Part shown: piece after piece, positions 1 through 10,557 of the stretch | Layout of the letters: the number at the start of each line of letters is the position of its first letter | Numbering within the stretch: the stretch's first letter is position 1 | From: Gnetum montanum | Taxonomy: Eukaryota; Streptophyta; Gnetopsida; Gnetales; Gnetaceae | DNA length: 64,000 nucleotides | Assembly: GCA_015680685.1 (NCBI GenBank) | Contig: MNCI01013765.1 | Location: forward strand, 130,246-194,245 | Direction: 5' to 3' | Notes under the pieces: generated by a model | Database searches by the model: none | What the model was told of the DNA's origin: nothing | Seen by the model: the letters and a program-made list of their open reading frames with translations, nothing else | Translations under genes and position numbers: made by a program

Positions 1-378
1 AGTTCCACTTGATGTTTTTTTGGTTGATTTTGTAGGACTTTACAGGGATGCAACATGGTTATGCACAAGTAGCTCTTCTCACCTCTAGTCCTCATGGGAC
101 CTCATGGTAATATCAAGTGATGTATTAACCCTCATTGCCTAGATCTTGAGCCTACAGCCTACAATGAGTACATAGCATCCATAGAAGCACCACTAGATTG
201 GCCCGACCATCTAGTTAAGGTTCTAGATCTAGAGGTAGGGGACATCACAAAGAATTTCCTCATTGAGATCCCCATGGCAATACATAATGGTAAGGCGAAA
301 ACACTAAAACTAAGCTACCTTGCTAGAGCCCTAGTATGCCCAAGACATCACTAAGTGACTTAACAATAATATCAAGGC

Positions 379-1273
379 ATTTGTATGGTCATACGAGGAC
401 ATGCTGGGCCTAGATCCTTGGCTAGTCCAGCACAACATCATTCTCAATCCCTGCATTAAACCAATTAAATAGAAAGTGTGTAAGGTTAGACTTGATGTGG
501 CGTTGGAAGTTCATGATGAAATCACCAAGATTTACAAAGCTAGTTTCATTTGGGTTATTGACTATGCAGACTAGGTCTCCAACATCGTAGTGGTGCCTAA
601 GAAAATTAGAAGTATATGTATTTACATAAACTTCCGGGATGTAAACAAGGCCACCATTAAAGACAACTTCCCGTTACCTAGTATCGATCAACTAATTGAT
701 ACCATGGCTAGACATGCCTTATTATCCTTTATGGATGGGTTCTTGGGCTATAACCAAATTAGGATCAACCCTGAGCACCAACTTAGAACAACCTTCATGA
801 CCCCTTGGGGTACGTTTTGCTATACCATGATGCCTTTTGGACTCAAGAATGTAAGAGCAATGTATCAACGTGCAATGATGTATATCTTTAGCAATTACAT
901 GCTAAGTTTTCTCAACAACTACATCAATGAAATTTTCGTTAAGTCCAAAGTGGCCCACAACCATGTAGATGATCTAGACTTAGTGCTTAAACATTACTTA
1001 AAACACAATCTTAAGTTGAACCCCAAGAAGTATGTTTTTAGTGTTAAAATGGGCCAAATGCTTGGTTTTGTAGTATCCAAAGTAGGAATATGCATAGACC
1101 CCCACAAGATTAAGGTCATAACCAACTTAGCGCTACCAACCAACCTTAAGGAGCTACAAGGGTTACAAGGTATACTACAGTTCATATGCAGGTTCATCAC
1201 TAGGTTAACTGATAAGTTACAACCAATGCAACAACTGCTCAAGAAAGGAGCCCACTTTGAGTGGATGGCTTAA
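379..1273 (+). pseudogene. Reverse transcriptase domain of Tat-like element
   Basis: The reading opens with a FVWSYEDMLGLDP block typical of the start of Ty3/gypsy RT, crosses one in-frame TAG where the family has Trp (about 572), and stays open from 590 to 1273. Family blocks seen include INFRDVNKATIKDNFPLP, FMDGFLGYNQI, TTFMTPWGTFCYTMMPFGL and the thumb block LGFVVSKVGI. The catalytic YxDD box reads YINE, so both active-site aspartates are gone. The enzyme would have copied element RNA into DNA in the particle; this copy cannot. Confidence 0.85.
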
Positions 1274-1560
1274 TGCTAACAAGCATTTGACAATCTTAAC
1301 CAAGAATTGGCACAACTACCTACAGTTCACCCTTTGCAAGGAGATAAATGTTTTTATATCTACCTTGCCACTTCAGACATGTCCATTGCTTCTTTGCTTT
1401 GCCAAAAGTAAGATGATGGCATAGAGGTCTTGGTTTACTACTTGAGCCACACATTAGTAGCCCACAAAGCAAAATATAATGATGTGGAAAAGCACTACCT
1501 CACCTTAGTATTCTCACTGAAGAAGTGGAGGTTTTACCTTTTTCCATAGCCAGGTTAACA
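1274..1560 (+). pseudogene. RNase H domain of Tat-like element (degenerate)
   Basis: It follows the RT directly. Readable blocks, with stops, are QAFDNLNQELAQLP, an LYxATSDxSIASLL-like stretch, VLVYYLSHTLVAHKAKYNDV and VFSLKKWRFYL, which match the RT-linked RNase H of Ty3/gypsy elements (substrate recognition, then the YxxSxxL and ExxxLAxVFAxxKxRxYL blocks). It once removed RNA from the RNA:DNA hybrid. Several codons are stops. Confidence 0.7.
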
Positions 1561-1785
1561 TCATTTACAAAAATAGTGTACTCCAAGCAATCACAATGAA
1601 CATCTACGAAAGTAGTTATATCGTGTGATGGAAAGCAATAATGACAGAGTTTAACCTACACTATGTTGCACAAGCCTCAACAAAAGGTCAAGCTATAGCT
1701 GCACAACTCACGGCTTCACCCGTAAATGATCAAGCAACCATAAATCCTAAATTCTCAGATGAACACATTAATAGCATTAGCCAAG

Positions 1786-2190
1786 TGCCCGACAACTATA
1801 AGGCACTCCTACATTTCAACGGAGCTTTAACCTCCCAAGGGGATAGCGTCACTACCATTATCATGTTTCTCTTTGGGGAGATCCGACCCTTTGCATATCA
1901 TTTTGCATTTTCTTGTACTAACAACGTGGTGGAGTACAAAGGTCTCCTCTAAGGTATCCTTGCAACATGCGACCTAGGGATCCTACACATAGTAATCTAA
2001 GGTGACTTAAAACTAGTGATAAACCAAGTAATAGAGGTTTATGCCTGCAAGGCCCAACATTTACAGCCTTACTATGACCTGGCAAAGCACTTACCTCAAC
2101 ACTTTGCAACTGCTAATGTCCAACACATTCCTTGAAATGAAAATTGCATAGCCAACACACTAGCAACATTAGCCCTAAGCATCGCACCTA
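1786..2190 (+). pseudogene. Second (archaeal-type) RNase H of Tat-like element
   Basis: The region reads LLHFNGALTSQGDS, then TNNVVEYKGLL, a stop, GILATCDLGI, then GDLKLVINQV, and ends with IPxNENCIANTLATLAL. This is the FDGA / SNNxAEYxAL / GDSxLVIxQ / RxxNxxADxLAxLA pattern of the additional RNase H domain found in Tat-lineage elements (and in ribonuclease HI of archaeal type). The first catalytic Asp is Asn (FNGA) and the GDS Ser is Leu. Position between the first RNase H and integrase supports the lineage assignment. Confidence 0.75.
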
Positions 2191-2439
2191 ACATGTTCGA
2201 TGCATTGCCCACCTCAGTGGCAGATTGCACTGTTCCTATCACACAAATCATTGACATTGTATGCATAGCCACAGTAAGCACAACCCATGCAGGAGAGTGG
2301 TACGATGACATCAAGGCATACCTTCTACAAGGTGAGCCTCTACAACATTTAACTACTACAGAAAAAGATGCAGTACACAAACGTTCTCCACAATACATCA
2401 TTGTGGGTGATAACACGCTATGTCACAGATCCTATGATG

Positions 2440-3525
2440 ACATATTGCTAACCTGTGTAAGTAGTGGAAAAGTAAAAATAATCGTCAAGCAAGTTCATGA
2501 GAGACTGTGTAGAGGACACATAACACCTAGGGAAATGGTAGTGAAACTTAGATGACTAGGCTATTATTGGCCTTACATGGAGCACGATTGCATCTCAAAG
2601 ATCAAAACATGCAACATTTATCAATGGCATGGCAACCTAATGCACGTGTCACCAATTGAACTACACATAATGCAAATCACATGGCAATTCCAATGTTGGG
2701 GCTTGGACATTATTGAACCCATAATGCCTAAGTCCTCTATAGGGCATGGCTTCATAATAACTACAACTGAGTATTTTACCAAGTTTGTTAAGGCTATTTC
2801 CCTTAGGAAGACAACATCGCAACAAGTTTTCAAATTCATCCTAAATAACATAGTGGCTTGTTTCAGCTTACCCATGACCATAGTAACAGAGAACGGGCCA
2901 CAGTTTAGCAATGTTGAAACTAAAGCCTTTTGTAATCACTTTGGCATCAAACATTTCTTTTTGTCATCATACTACCCTCAAGAAAATGGCCAAGCGGAGG
3001 TTGCTAACAAATTCATCGTCAAACTTCTCAAGAAGATGCTAAGCAATAGTAAATGAAAATGGCATGAGAAATTAGTCTACGCACTATGGGCTTACTGCAC
3101 AACACACCAAACAACAACAGGTAAGACACCTTACAGACTTGTTTACAAATATGAAACAATTTTTCTATTCAAATTATAGGTTCCATCACTCCTCGATGAT
3201 CCTCTCAAACTTCATTAATGAAGCTCAGAATAATGAGTTGAGAATAGTAGACCTTGACTCAATAGAGGAAGAGTGCACGTAGACACTTAATCAAATTGAA
3301 TGGTATCAAGAAAAGCAATGACAAAAACATCGGCACAACCAACATCAACACTTGATTAAGAAAGGGGACCTAGTCATCAAGGCTGTTTGCAAACCCATGG
3401 ATAAATTCTCAGCCAATTGGGAAGGACCTTTCTTAGTCACTAAGACCTACAACAATGAAGCATTCAAGCTTTTTGATCAAGATGGAAATGAGTTTTCCAA
3501 TTCAGTGAACATTTGTACTTGAAGT
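2440..3525 (+). pseudogene. Integrase of Tat-like element
   Basis: The N-terminal HHCC finger is partly visible (HERLCRGH, then CNIYQ where the second CxxC is broken). The core has GLDIIEP (first Asp kept), VTENGPQFS (second catalytic Asp replaced by Glu) and PQENGQAEVANK (Glu kept). A stop at 3054 interrupts before WHEKLVYALWAY, TTGKTPYRLVY and the C-terminal KKGDLVIKAVC and NWEGPFLV blocks, ending near 3520. The protein inserted element cDNA into chromosomes; this copy is inactive. It is the last coding piece before the 3' repeat array. Confidence 0.85.
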
Positions 3526-3564
3526 CATACTATGCTTAGCATGCAGCACCACGCATCAACAAAA

Positions 3565-4170
3565 AAAGGGAAGCAATCTATCCACTATGATGCTAAACTA
3601 ACATAGCAAATCATCTGCTACAACATTAAACTGGCACCCACCTCACATCCACTATGATGTTAAACTAGCACAACATACATCCACTATGACAATAAACTAG
3701 CACAACATATGTCTGCTATGATGTTAAACTGGCACAACACTTGTCCACTATGACGTTAAACTAGCACAGCATACATCCACTATGACAATAAACTAGCACA
3801 ACATATGTCCGCTATGATGTTAAACTGGCATAGCACTCGTCCAATATGACGTTAAACTAGCACAATAGCTTGTTTTCCATGATGCTAAACTTGCATAGTA
3901 GCTCATTTACTATGACATTAAACTGGCATAGCACTTGTCCACTACAACATTAAACTGGCACAGCAACTTGTCTACTACAATGTTAAACTGGCATAGCATG
4001 TCTGCTACAATGTTAAGCTGGCACAACATTCATTTGCTATGATGTTAAACTAGCACACAACAGTCTATTAGGACTATAAACTAGCATACCATGATCTATG
4101 AGGACCTTAAATTGGACTCACAATCTACTAAGACCTTAGACTAGTAGGACTTCAGTCTACTAAGACCTTA
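3565..4170 (+). repeat. 32-bp tandem array with 96-bp higher-order period, 3' of pol
   Basis: Monomers of the type CCACTATGATGTTAAACTAG plus CACAACATACAT start at 3649, 3681, 3713, 3745, 3777, 3809 and 3841, exactly 32 bp apart. Monomers three apart resemble each other most (3649/3745/3841, 3681/3777, 3713/3809), giving a 96-bp unit. Degenerate copies of slightly varying length extend to about 4170. No ORF. Tat-lineage elements are known to carry such arrays in the 3' UTR and these can seed satellites. Confidence 0.9.
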
Positions 4171-4299
4171 AACTAGGTTTGCAATTAGTCACACATAGTT
4201 CTACAAGCAAGTGAGTGAGAATAACTCCAACTCCCTCCCTCCCCCCTCCCCCCACCCCCACTTTCCTCGTCTTTTCTACACCACATGAGCGAAGATACT

Positions 4300-4445
4300 G
4301 CAATCCTAGAATGGAGCACCTGCAACTGGTGCAACCTTTGGAGCACTTGCAACATCATTGTCCCTCATCATTTTGCTAGCTTTTTGAGCACTTGCAACTG
4401 GTTCAGCCTTTGGAAAACTTGCAACGTCATCACCCCCAGCATTTT
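4300..4445 (+). repeat. Imperfect tandem duplication in 3' untranslated region
   Basis: A block built on GAGCACCTGCAACTGGTGCA and TTGCAACATCATTG recurs as GAGCACTTGCAACTGGTTCA and TTGCAACGTCATCA about 75-85 bp downstream. From 4446 to 5379 I see no further gene or repeat, apart from a purine run at about 4984-5007. Confidence 0.6.
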
Positions 4446-5379
4446 ACTTTCATTATGTGTTGTGTGATTTTCTTGTCTTCTCAGACTTGTGTTTTTAGGA
4501 TGAAGTCCTAGGCCATCGTGCAAATATGCATCTCATCACAACAACAATTCACCGCATTGCCCTGATGTGCATGATTGGACTAGTTAAGCCTCTTTAAAGT
4601 GCACATCCCTATTACCCCACTATAGCCTACCTACATCTACCCCTATGTCCCGATACTCTTGCATTCTCCCACATAGTCAAGATTGCAAACCCCTTTGATG
4701 TTTACATGTTGTGACCACATGGCATCGTCTTCAAGTCAAACTGTAGAACCCAAGGAAGATGTAATACAAGTCATTCCGTGGGGAGCCTCTATTGGTTGGT
4801 CAAAGCCTAGGTGGATGTAACACAAATCATCTTAGGGAAAACACACTTGTCCTACAGATTTGGTGTGGTTTCGCAAACACCAAAGCAAAGCCCATCTTGT
4901 GGCATGCTGTCAACTTGACAAAAAGCACCTTGCAGTTAGCATTTAGCAGTGTGCAGAATCCAAAGGAAGTTTACCCTAAAACTAGAAGAAAAAAAGAAGA
5001 GATAGGGGCACATTCCCAAGCAACCCAACAACACTGCAATTTTGCAATCAGTCTAGTCCTAAATCCACATGGACTCTCTCATGAGCACTCCGATGAGAGG
5101 TCAATGTTTTTAGGGGCAAGCCACCCTAGTGCCATGGTCACCATCAATCATGTTGACTCTACATCCTACATCATGACACCTTGTTTACACTTCATCCCCT
5201 CTTTTATCCCTAGTAAATTACTTGTGCTTTTTATTTCTAGCATACCACTACCCATGAAACTCTTGTGCATGGTGCAATGACATCCGATTAGGTACCTAAG
5301 AGCAATGTTGGTGCTAGGTTTGCTATGGTGTTTTGTCGTTCTTTGTTGATGTCTCTTGAGCCATTCCTCTAGATGTCAA

Positions 5380-5393
5380 CAAAGAGGGAGCAA
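5380..5393 (+). other. Candidate polypurine tract
   Basis: CAAAGAGGGAGCAA lies immediately before the TG that opens the proposed 3' LTR, the place and composition expected for the plus-strand primer of an LTR element. An alternative purine run lies at about 4984-5007 but is not followed by a TG end with a matching partner. Confidence 0.5.
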
Positions 5394-5549
5394 TGAAACA
5401 CCACCAAATTTGGACTTTGGCATCCCAGCTACAAAATTTTTCTGTGTCAAGATTATGCTATCTATTGCCCCAGAGCGTAGTCAAGTGTAGTCAACACAAA
5501 GTCCAGTTTTGTAATTTTTTCTAAGTGTCAAGCTAGCCATTGCAAAATT

Positions 5550-5860
5550 TTCTAAGTGCTAAGACTACACTCTCCACTACCCTAGAGTGTAGTTAGCCTC
5601 GAGGAGAGAGTAGTCAGCATGAAGGCCCAATTTTGTAGATTTTTCTAAGTGCTGAGACTACGCTCTCCACCAGCCTAGAGCGTAGTCAACTTGAAGCCAA
5701 TTTTTGCAAGTTTCGACAAGTGCTGGGACTACGCTCATCCCAAGTCTGGAGCATAGTCAACCTCTCATGAAGAGCATAGTTAGCACATGGATTTTTTTGT
5801 AAAATTTTTCTAAATGTGGGAGTATGCTCTCCCCCAGTCTAGAGCGTAGATAGGCGTAGT
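5550..5860 (+). repeat. Hairpin-forming repeats in U3, about 80-95 bp period
   Basis: Each unit has a T-rich lead (TTTTTCTAAGTGCTGAG-like) followed by two inverted arms. In the clearest unit GACTACGCTCT (5656-5666) pairs perfectly with AGAGCGTAGTC (5677-5687) around a 10-nt loop. Neighbouring units at 5563-5594, 5727-5758 and 5819-5850 keep most pairs. Scattered GCGTAGTC arms continue to about 6205. Confidence 0.8.
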
Positions 5861-6216
5861 CAACCAAAATAGCATCTAGCAGCCTCCACAATGCAGCACT
5901 AGCATTCAACTTAGCTCCAACTCACCTGCAGCAAGCATAGTTAGCAAAATGTATCTTTTTTTTTGTACCCCCTTTTGTCCATAAAATTGTAACTACACTC
6001 AAGCCCACACAAGATAGTGGAAAGCGTAGTCCTAGAGCGTAGTCTCCAAAGTTGCATTTTTTAGGTACATTGCAGTCATCTCAGCATGTACATGCAGTTG
6101 GCAACATAGTCACAATCTTGTAGTCTCATAGAGTCCAACAGAGCACAACGGAGCATAACACTGCTAGCCTTAGTAAGGAGCGTAGTTGGGTGACAGCGTA
6201 GTCCTAATCATTCCCT

Positions 6217-6268
6217 TTGCCACGTGGCAATCTCCATGTATTTCATGCTAAACCTAGCCCTATAAATA
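6217..6268 (+). promoter_or_regulatory. LTR promoter: palindromic G-box and TATA box
   Basis: TTGCCACGTGGCAA (6217-6230) is a perfect 14-bp palindrome centred on CACGTG, the G-box bound by plant bZIP and bHLH factors. TATAAATA follows at 6261-6268, about 35 bp on. Inside the proposed LTR this is a credible pol II promoter, predicting transcription start near 6290. Confidence 0.6.
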
Positions 6269-6548
6269 CCTCGACCCTAAAAATTTTTGAGGTTGACAAA
6301 AATTTGGTTGGGAAAATTTGAGCATTAGACAAGATCCAAGGTTGGCAAGTTGATTAGCACTAGCATTCCAGTCAACTAAAGAGAGGCAAAGTTGCAAACC
6401 GCACAAACACCAAGGTGGAATGTTAGTCTTTGCAGCTAGACACTCCTGAGATTGTGACTACATTGTCCATTGTGCCTGTTGTACACTGCATACCTTCTCA
6501 TCCCTTCTGGAGTTCACTATGCTCAACCCCATTTGGGGTGGTGTTTCA

Positions 6549-7899
6549 TTCTCTCTCTCTTTCTCTTTGCATTTTTATTATTTTACTTGCATTCTATGCA
6601 TTTTATTTACATTTTGTGTTGTTTTAACGCATAGCCATGCTTGGGCAATGACCCCCTGCATGCATGCCGACACCTTCATTTTTCGCTTGGACCCTTAACT
6701 ACGCTCACATCCACCGACACCGTTAACATCGCTCGAATACTTAGCATCGCTTCACATAACATCACAGCTAACCATGCTACACCCTAGTTGCATCTGGCAA
6801 GTCCATGTTCGATCAACAAGATAATTCAAGGCACCCTATCTCTACCTCCTCTAGGCCCTCGTGTTGACTCAAGGTTAAAACTATGCACCCATGGGCCCCT
6901 CGATGTTCTAGCTACTGATGTTTTTGATTGCCACACATGGTGAATAACCTTTAACTTATATATGATTTTAATAACTAAACATTATTAGATTAAAAACACA
7001 CTAGGACCAATACATTAAAGTTTAAAACATATTCAAAATATTAAAAGTAAGCCATTTGATAAAGGATGAAGAGGCATTAAATAATTTTTGTAAGTACTTA
7101 ATCATAGAATAAAAGTGAATATAGCAAAGATAAAATTTTTGGTAAGTGAAATAAATAACAAAGATTATAATTTTTATCTAGATAATAAAAAAATTAAAGT
7201 TTTGTAAAAATGCTTTTAAAATTATAAATAAAATTAATGCATGCTATAAAGAGTTGCAAATGAGGGAAATGCTTTTTTACGTAATGAAGTGTTATTATAA
7301 GTAAGAAAATATTTAATCATGGGAGATTCATAAATATTCTTTCTAAATTATTGTACAACCTAAAATTCAATATGCATAGTTTAGTTAAATAAATGTAACA
7401 ATTAAAGATCAAAAGGTTGGGAGGGGGGTGGCTTTGTGTGGATGGCTTTGTTATCGTAGACCCCCAAAAATAATAAATTAATAGCAATAGTACATCCAAA
7501 GTAGTAATATAATGGTTCATGTCCAAAAACCCAGATACAAAATACATTACATCATTACTTCAAAGCATAAAAAATAAGATTGAGAAAGAATAGAAAGACT
7601 CAATGATTTTGAGGATGCCAATATTGGTTTTCACCTTTGCACCCAATCCTAAAAACTCCTCTATGGGGTACGAAAATGATCAAGCTGTGTCCTTTTGGGT
7701 TTTCACTTCCAAAAAGAGGTTTCTTGTAAAATTAGAATAAACTAAAAAGTCATCTAAATCCTAAATGACAAAAAATAAGACAACATCTAAAAGAAATCTA
7801 GGAATAGCATAGGGAATATCTTTCCATGTACATAAGGAAGAAAAGATGGGTTAGTGGTGTTCTATGTGATAAAATAATTTTAATAAAATTAAAGGGAAA
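6549..7899. other. No gene recognised
   Basis: Begins with a TC-rich microsatellite (6549-6563), then a moderately GC-rich stretch to about 6925 that may belong to the upstream element, then AT-rich sequence. Short ORFs here have no recognisable motif. Confidence 0.5.
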
Positions 7900-8345
7900 T
7901 TTTACATGATAGTAATCATACTTGCTATCTTATATGATACTAAATGTGAACAGTACAAGAGGTATAGATAACAAATCAAAGTGGGAAAGATGCAAATCCT
8001 TGTATGAATGTTGAATGTTATTAGAGTAGATAAGATACACAATACAAACATCAAAGATATACTTTGAGTTACTTCTACTGTAGATAATATCTTAGATGGT
8101 TTGGGCATGTGCAAAAGAAAAACAGATAATGAATTTATAAAAGATAGGTTGCTACATTACTATTCTAGGATAGTTACTAATAGGAAGACAAAAAATGACA
8201 TGGGAAAAATGATTGAGGAAAATATGAAGAAATTGTAACTAAACAAAGATCTAGCTCTTGATAAAAGAAAATGGCAAAAAGGAACTCAAGTTGCTAACCT
8301 TATTTTGTTGGGAAAAGGATAGGATGATGATGATGATATTTATCA
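7900..8345 (+). mobile_element. RTE-type LINE, 3' end fragment
   Basis: One frame gives LRWFGHVQKK at about 8088-8118, the conserved C-terminal block of RTE-type ORF2, followed by a GRxKxxWEKMIEEN-like stretch, DLALDKRKWQKGTQVA and LLGKG, then a GATGATGATGAT tail. RTE LINEs typically end in short GAT-type repeats. Only the last part of ORF2 remains, with stops, as expected of a 5'-truncated insertion. The same family occurs at 8597-8740 and, on the other strand, at 51585-53953. Confidence 0.75.
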
Positions 8346-9002
8346 ATGATAAATGGCTTAAATGGTTAGCTCATTTTCTTGTTAGGTAATAGGTTGTCAA
8401 TTTGAGTTATATTTAAGATATTGTTATAGTCCTTTAAATTTTTTTTTACAGTAACATGTCAGCTAAATGTTAAGGTGGTTATAACCATACTACTAGAAAT
8501 TATATGTAATATATTTATATAGGAAATGTTTTGGTAAATTAAATTTTTCAAAGTTATTACCTTCTTTATTAGGCTTAAAAAGTAGGATAGGAAAGCTACT
8601 AATAGGAAGACAAAAAAAGACATGGGAAAAATGATTGAAGAAACTATGAAGAAATTAAAGATCTAGCTCTTAATAAAGGGAAATGACAAAAAGGAACTCA
8701 TGTTGCTACCCCATTTTGTTGGGACAAGGATAGGATGATGATGATATTTATCAATGAGAAATGGCTTAAATGGTTAGCTCATTTTCTCGTTAGGTAATAG
8801 GTTGTCAATTTGAGTTATATTTAAGATATTGTTATAGTCCCTTTAAAATTTTTTTATAGTAAAATGTCAACTAAATGTTAAGGTGGTTATAACCATGCTC
8901 TTAGAAATTATAGGTAATATATTTATATAAAATGTTTTGGTAAATTAAATTTTTTAAAGTTAAAGTTATTACCTTCTTTACTAGGCTTAAAAAGTAGGAT
9001 AG
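8166..9002 (+). repeat. Tandem duplication, two units of about 415 bp
   Basis: Unit 1 (8166-8582) and unit 2 (8583-8994) are highly similar throughout, including the LINE tail, GATGATGAT tract and flank. TAGGATAG occurs at 8166-8173, 8583-8590 and 8995-9002, bounding both units, so the break used an 8-bp microhomology. Confidence 0.9.
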
Positions 9003-10400
9003 CTCTTACTGTTGTTTGTTTATTGTGATGTGTTGTATAGGTGTATAATGTACAAGCTAGATTTTGGTGCAAAATGTTGGCAAGCTATTGAAAGGATGCG
9101 AAAGACATTTTTAGTAGATGAATTGGAGGTTAAGGCTCAAACATAGTAGCTCATGTTGGTTGTCGAGTGTGATCGCTCTCTACTAATTTATTGCTTATAC
9201 TCAAAACCATGCAAAAATAGAACAAACCAAGTTTCTAAGAGTAGTTTTCAAAAGTACAAGAGAATAATGTTGGTAATTTTAGAGAATAAAATGGCTTAAG
9301 ACTTGGGATATCTCATAGGAGTAGATGCAAAGTTAGGTAAGCATTGTGCATTGACAAACTTATGGTTAAATATAAAAGAAAAGAAAAAATTTTACTTAGA
9401 GCATATCTTTATAATTAGTTTTCTAGCATCTTACATCTTGATTAGAGCTCATAGTTTTATTAGTAAGATGCATCTGAGTTCATATGATCTAAGGATACAA
9501 AATAAAAGATGGATTTAGCTATTAGAAGAGCATACATCAAGGTTACATGTGTTTAGAGCTCTTGAGGATGAGTAATATGTTTCTCCTAGTTGTCATATGA
9601 CTTAAAAAGTTAAGGCAAAAATATAATATTTTTGCCAAAAATTTGTATGATCTATTTTTGTTGTATCAAATGGTAATTAGCCATAATACTTTTGTCATTT
9701 TTTGTTTTTTCATGGCATAAATGTATTGATGTCTAATAAATATTTTTAGTGTATGAACGTAATAAAATCTCCAATTTCAATTTCATAAATTTAATTTAAT
9801 AGTATCACTTTTATTTTTTATTAGGTAAATCAAGTAGCAAGTTTTTACCTAAGAAAACATCCATCAAAATTTGTGTTAATCCTTAAAATTTATGAATTTT
9901 ATTAAAACATAACATATAAAATAAGCACTTATTTGTTTATTGTTTTCTTTTGCTATAGACATTTAGCTCTTTTAAGTAGAAAATGTCCCAAAAATTACGG
10001 TTATCTTTTGTTTTTTTCTTTAAAAAAAAGTACCTTTTACTATCTCTTGAGGTGTCCCTTCATTAAAAAAAAGAAAAAGGAAATAGCTCACGTTGACCAT
10101 GACACTATCCAAATTTATATGTTCATCATCCAAATTCAACCCTCTCAAAAGCTTAAAAAATACCCTCAATGTTCCACATTCACCCTCCAAATCCAAATGA
10201 CCAAAAGGTTTTATTTATTTATTTATTTCACATTCAAATTCCTACTGCTTGCAGTACAAATGAATAGCCTAAAATGAATTTGAATAAAAAAAATAGGCAG
10301 TAGAGTTTATATTCGGCTAATGACCCAACTATGCATTTAATTGGACTCTGCAAAATGTTCTGGGTAATTGATTAAACGTCTTTCGAAAGGCAGCATTTTG
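9003..10400. other. No gene recognised
   Basis: AT-rich sequence. A short stretch near 9050-9130 has an open reading with no family I recognise. The last 100 bp form the upstream region of the ASPM-like locus. Confidence 0.5.
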
Positions 10401-10407
10401 TTTCTGC

Positions 10408-10463
10408 TTTAACGGTTACAGAAGCATTCTATTTAATCTCAGACGCCATGGCAGGTTTCCCGC
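10408..10463 (+). promoter_or_regulatory. MSA-like and E2F-like motifs upstream of ASPM-like locus
   Basis: TTTAACGGTTA (10408-10418) matches the M-phase-specific activator consensus bound by MYB3R factors at all but one position. TTTCCCGC (10456-10463) is a canonical E2F site. They lie about 140 and 95 bp before the ATG at 10558. Both are typical of genes expressed in dividing cells, which fits a spindle protein; function here is inferred. Confidence 0.55.
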
Positions 10464-10557
10464 GGACAATTCTAAACTCTCTCTCGTTGGTTGACTGGAT
10501 TCCCACTCAGAAACACACTGCATTCGTACTCTCTGTGGTTCTCATTCTCCTCCATCA

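Larger units (their letters stand above)
1..6548 (+). mobile_element. Tat-like Ty3/gypsy LTR retrotransposon, 5' part outside window
   Basis: The order RT, RNase H, second (archaeal-type) RNase H, integrase, tandem repeats, polypurine tract and LTR is read left to right. The extra RNase H between the RT-linked RNase H and integrase is the hallmark of the Tat lineage of plant Ty3/gypsy elements, and arrays between pol and the 3' LTR are also known there. Gag, protease and the 5' LTR would lie left of base 1. All coding parts carry stops and frameshifts, so the copy is dead. The lineage call is good; the exact right end depends on the LTR proposed below. Confidence 0.75.
5394..6548 (+). repeat. 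Proposed 3' LTR of Tat-like element
   Basis: The segment begins TGAAACACCACC and ends GGTGGTGTTTCA, a perfect 12-bp terminal inverted repeat with TG...CA ends, and starts right after a purine tract. It holds a TATAAATA box at 6261, giving a U3 of about 870 bp and an R-U5 of about 250 bp. Sequence from about 6650 to 6925 has similar GC content and one ACTACGCTC motif, so a longer LTR is possible. The 5' LTR is outside the window, so the pair cannot be compared. Confidence 0.5.

Noticed and set aside
3565-4170. CRISPR-like array
   Set aside because: The whole 32-bp unit repeats with no unique spacers, in a plant retrotransposon 3' UTR.
7317-8114. Minus-strand ORFs of 60-80 codons
   Set aside because: AT-rich, no motifs; the plus strand of 7900-8345 carries the LINE signal instead.
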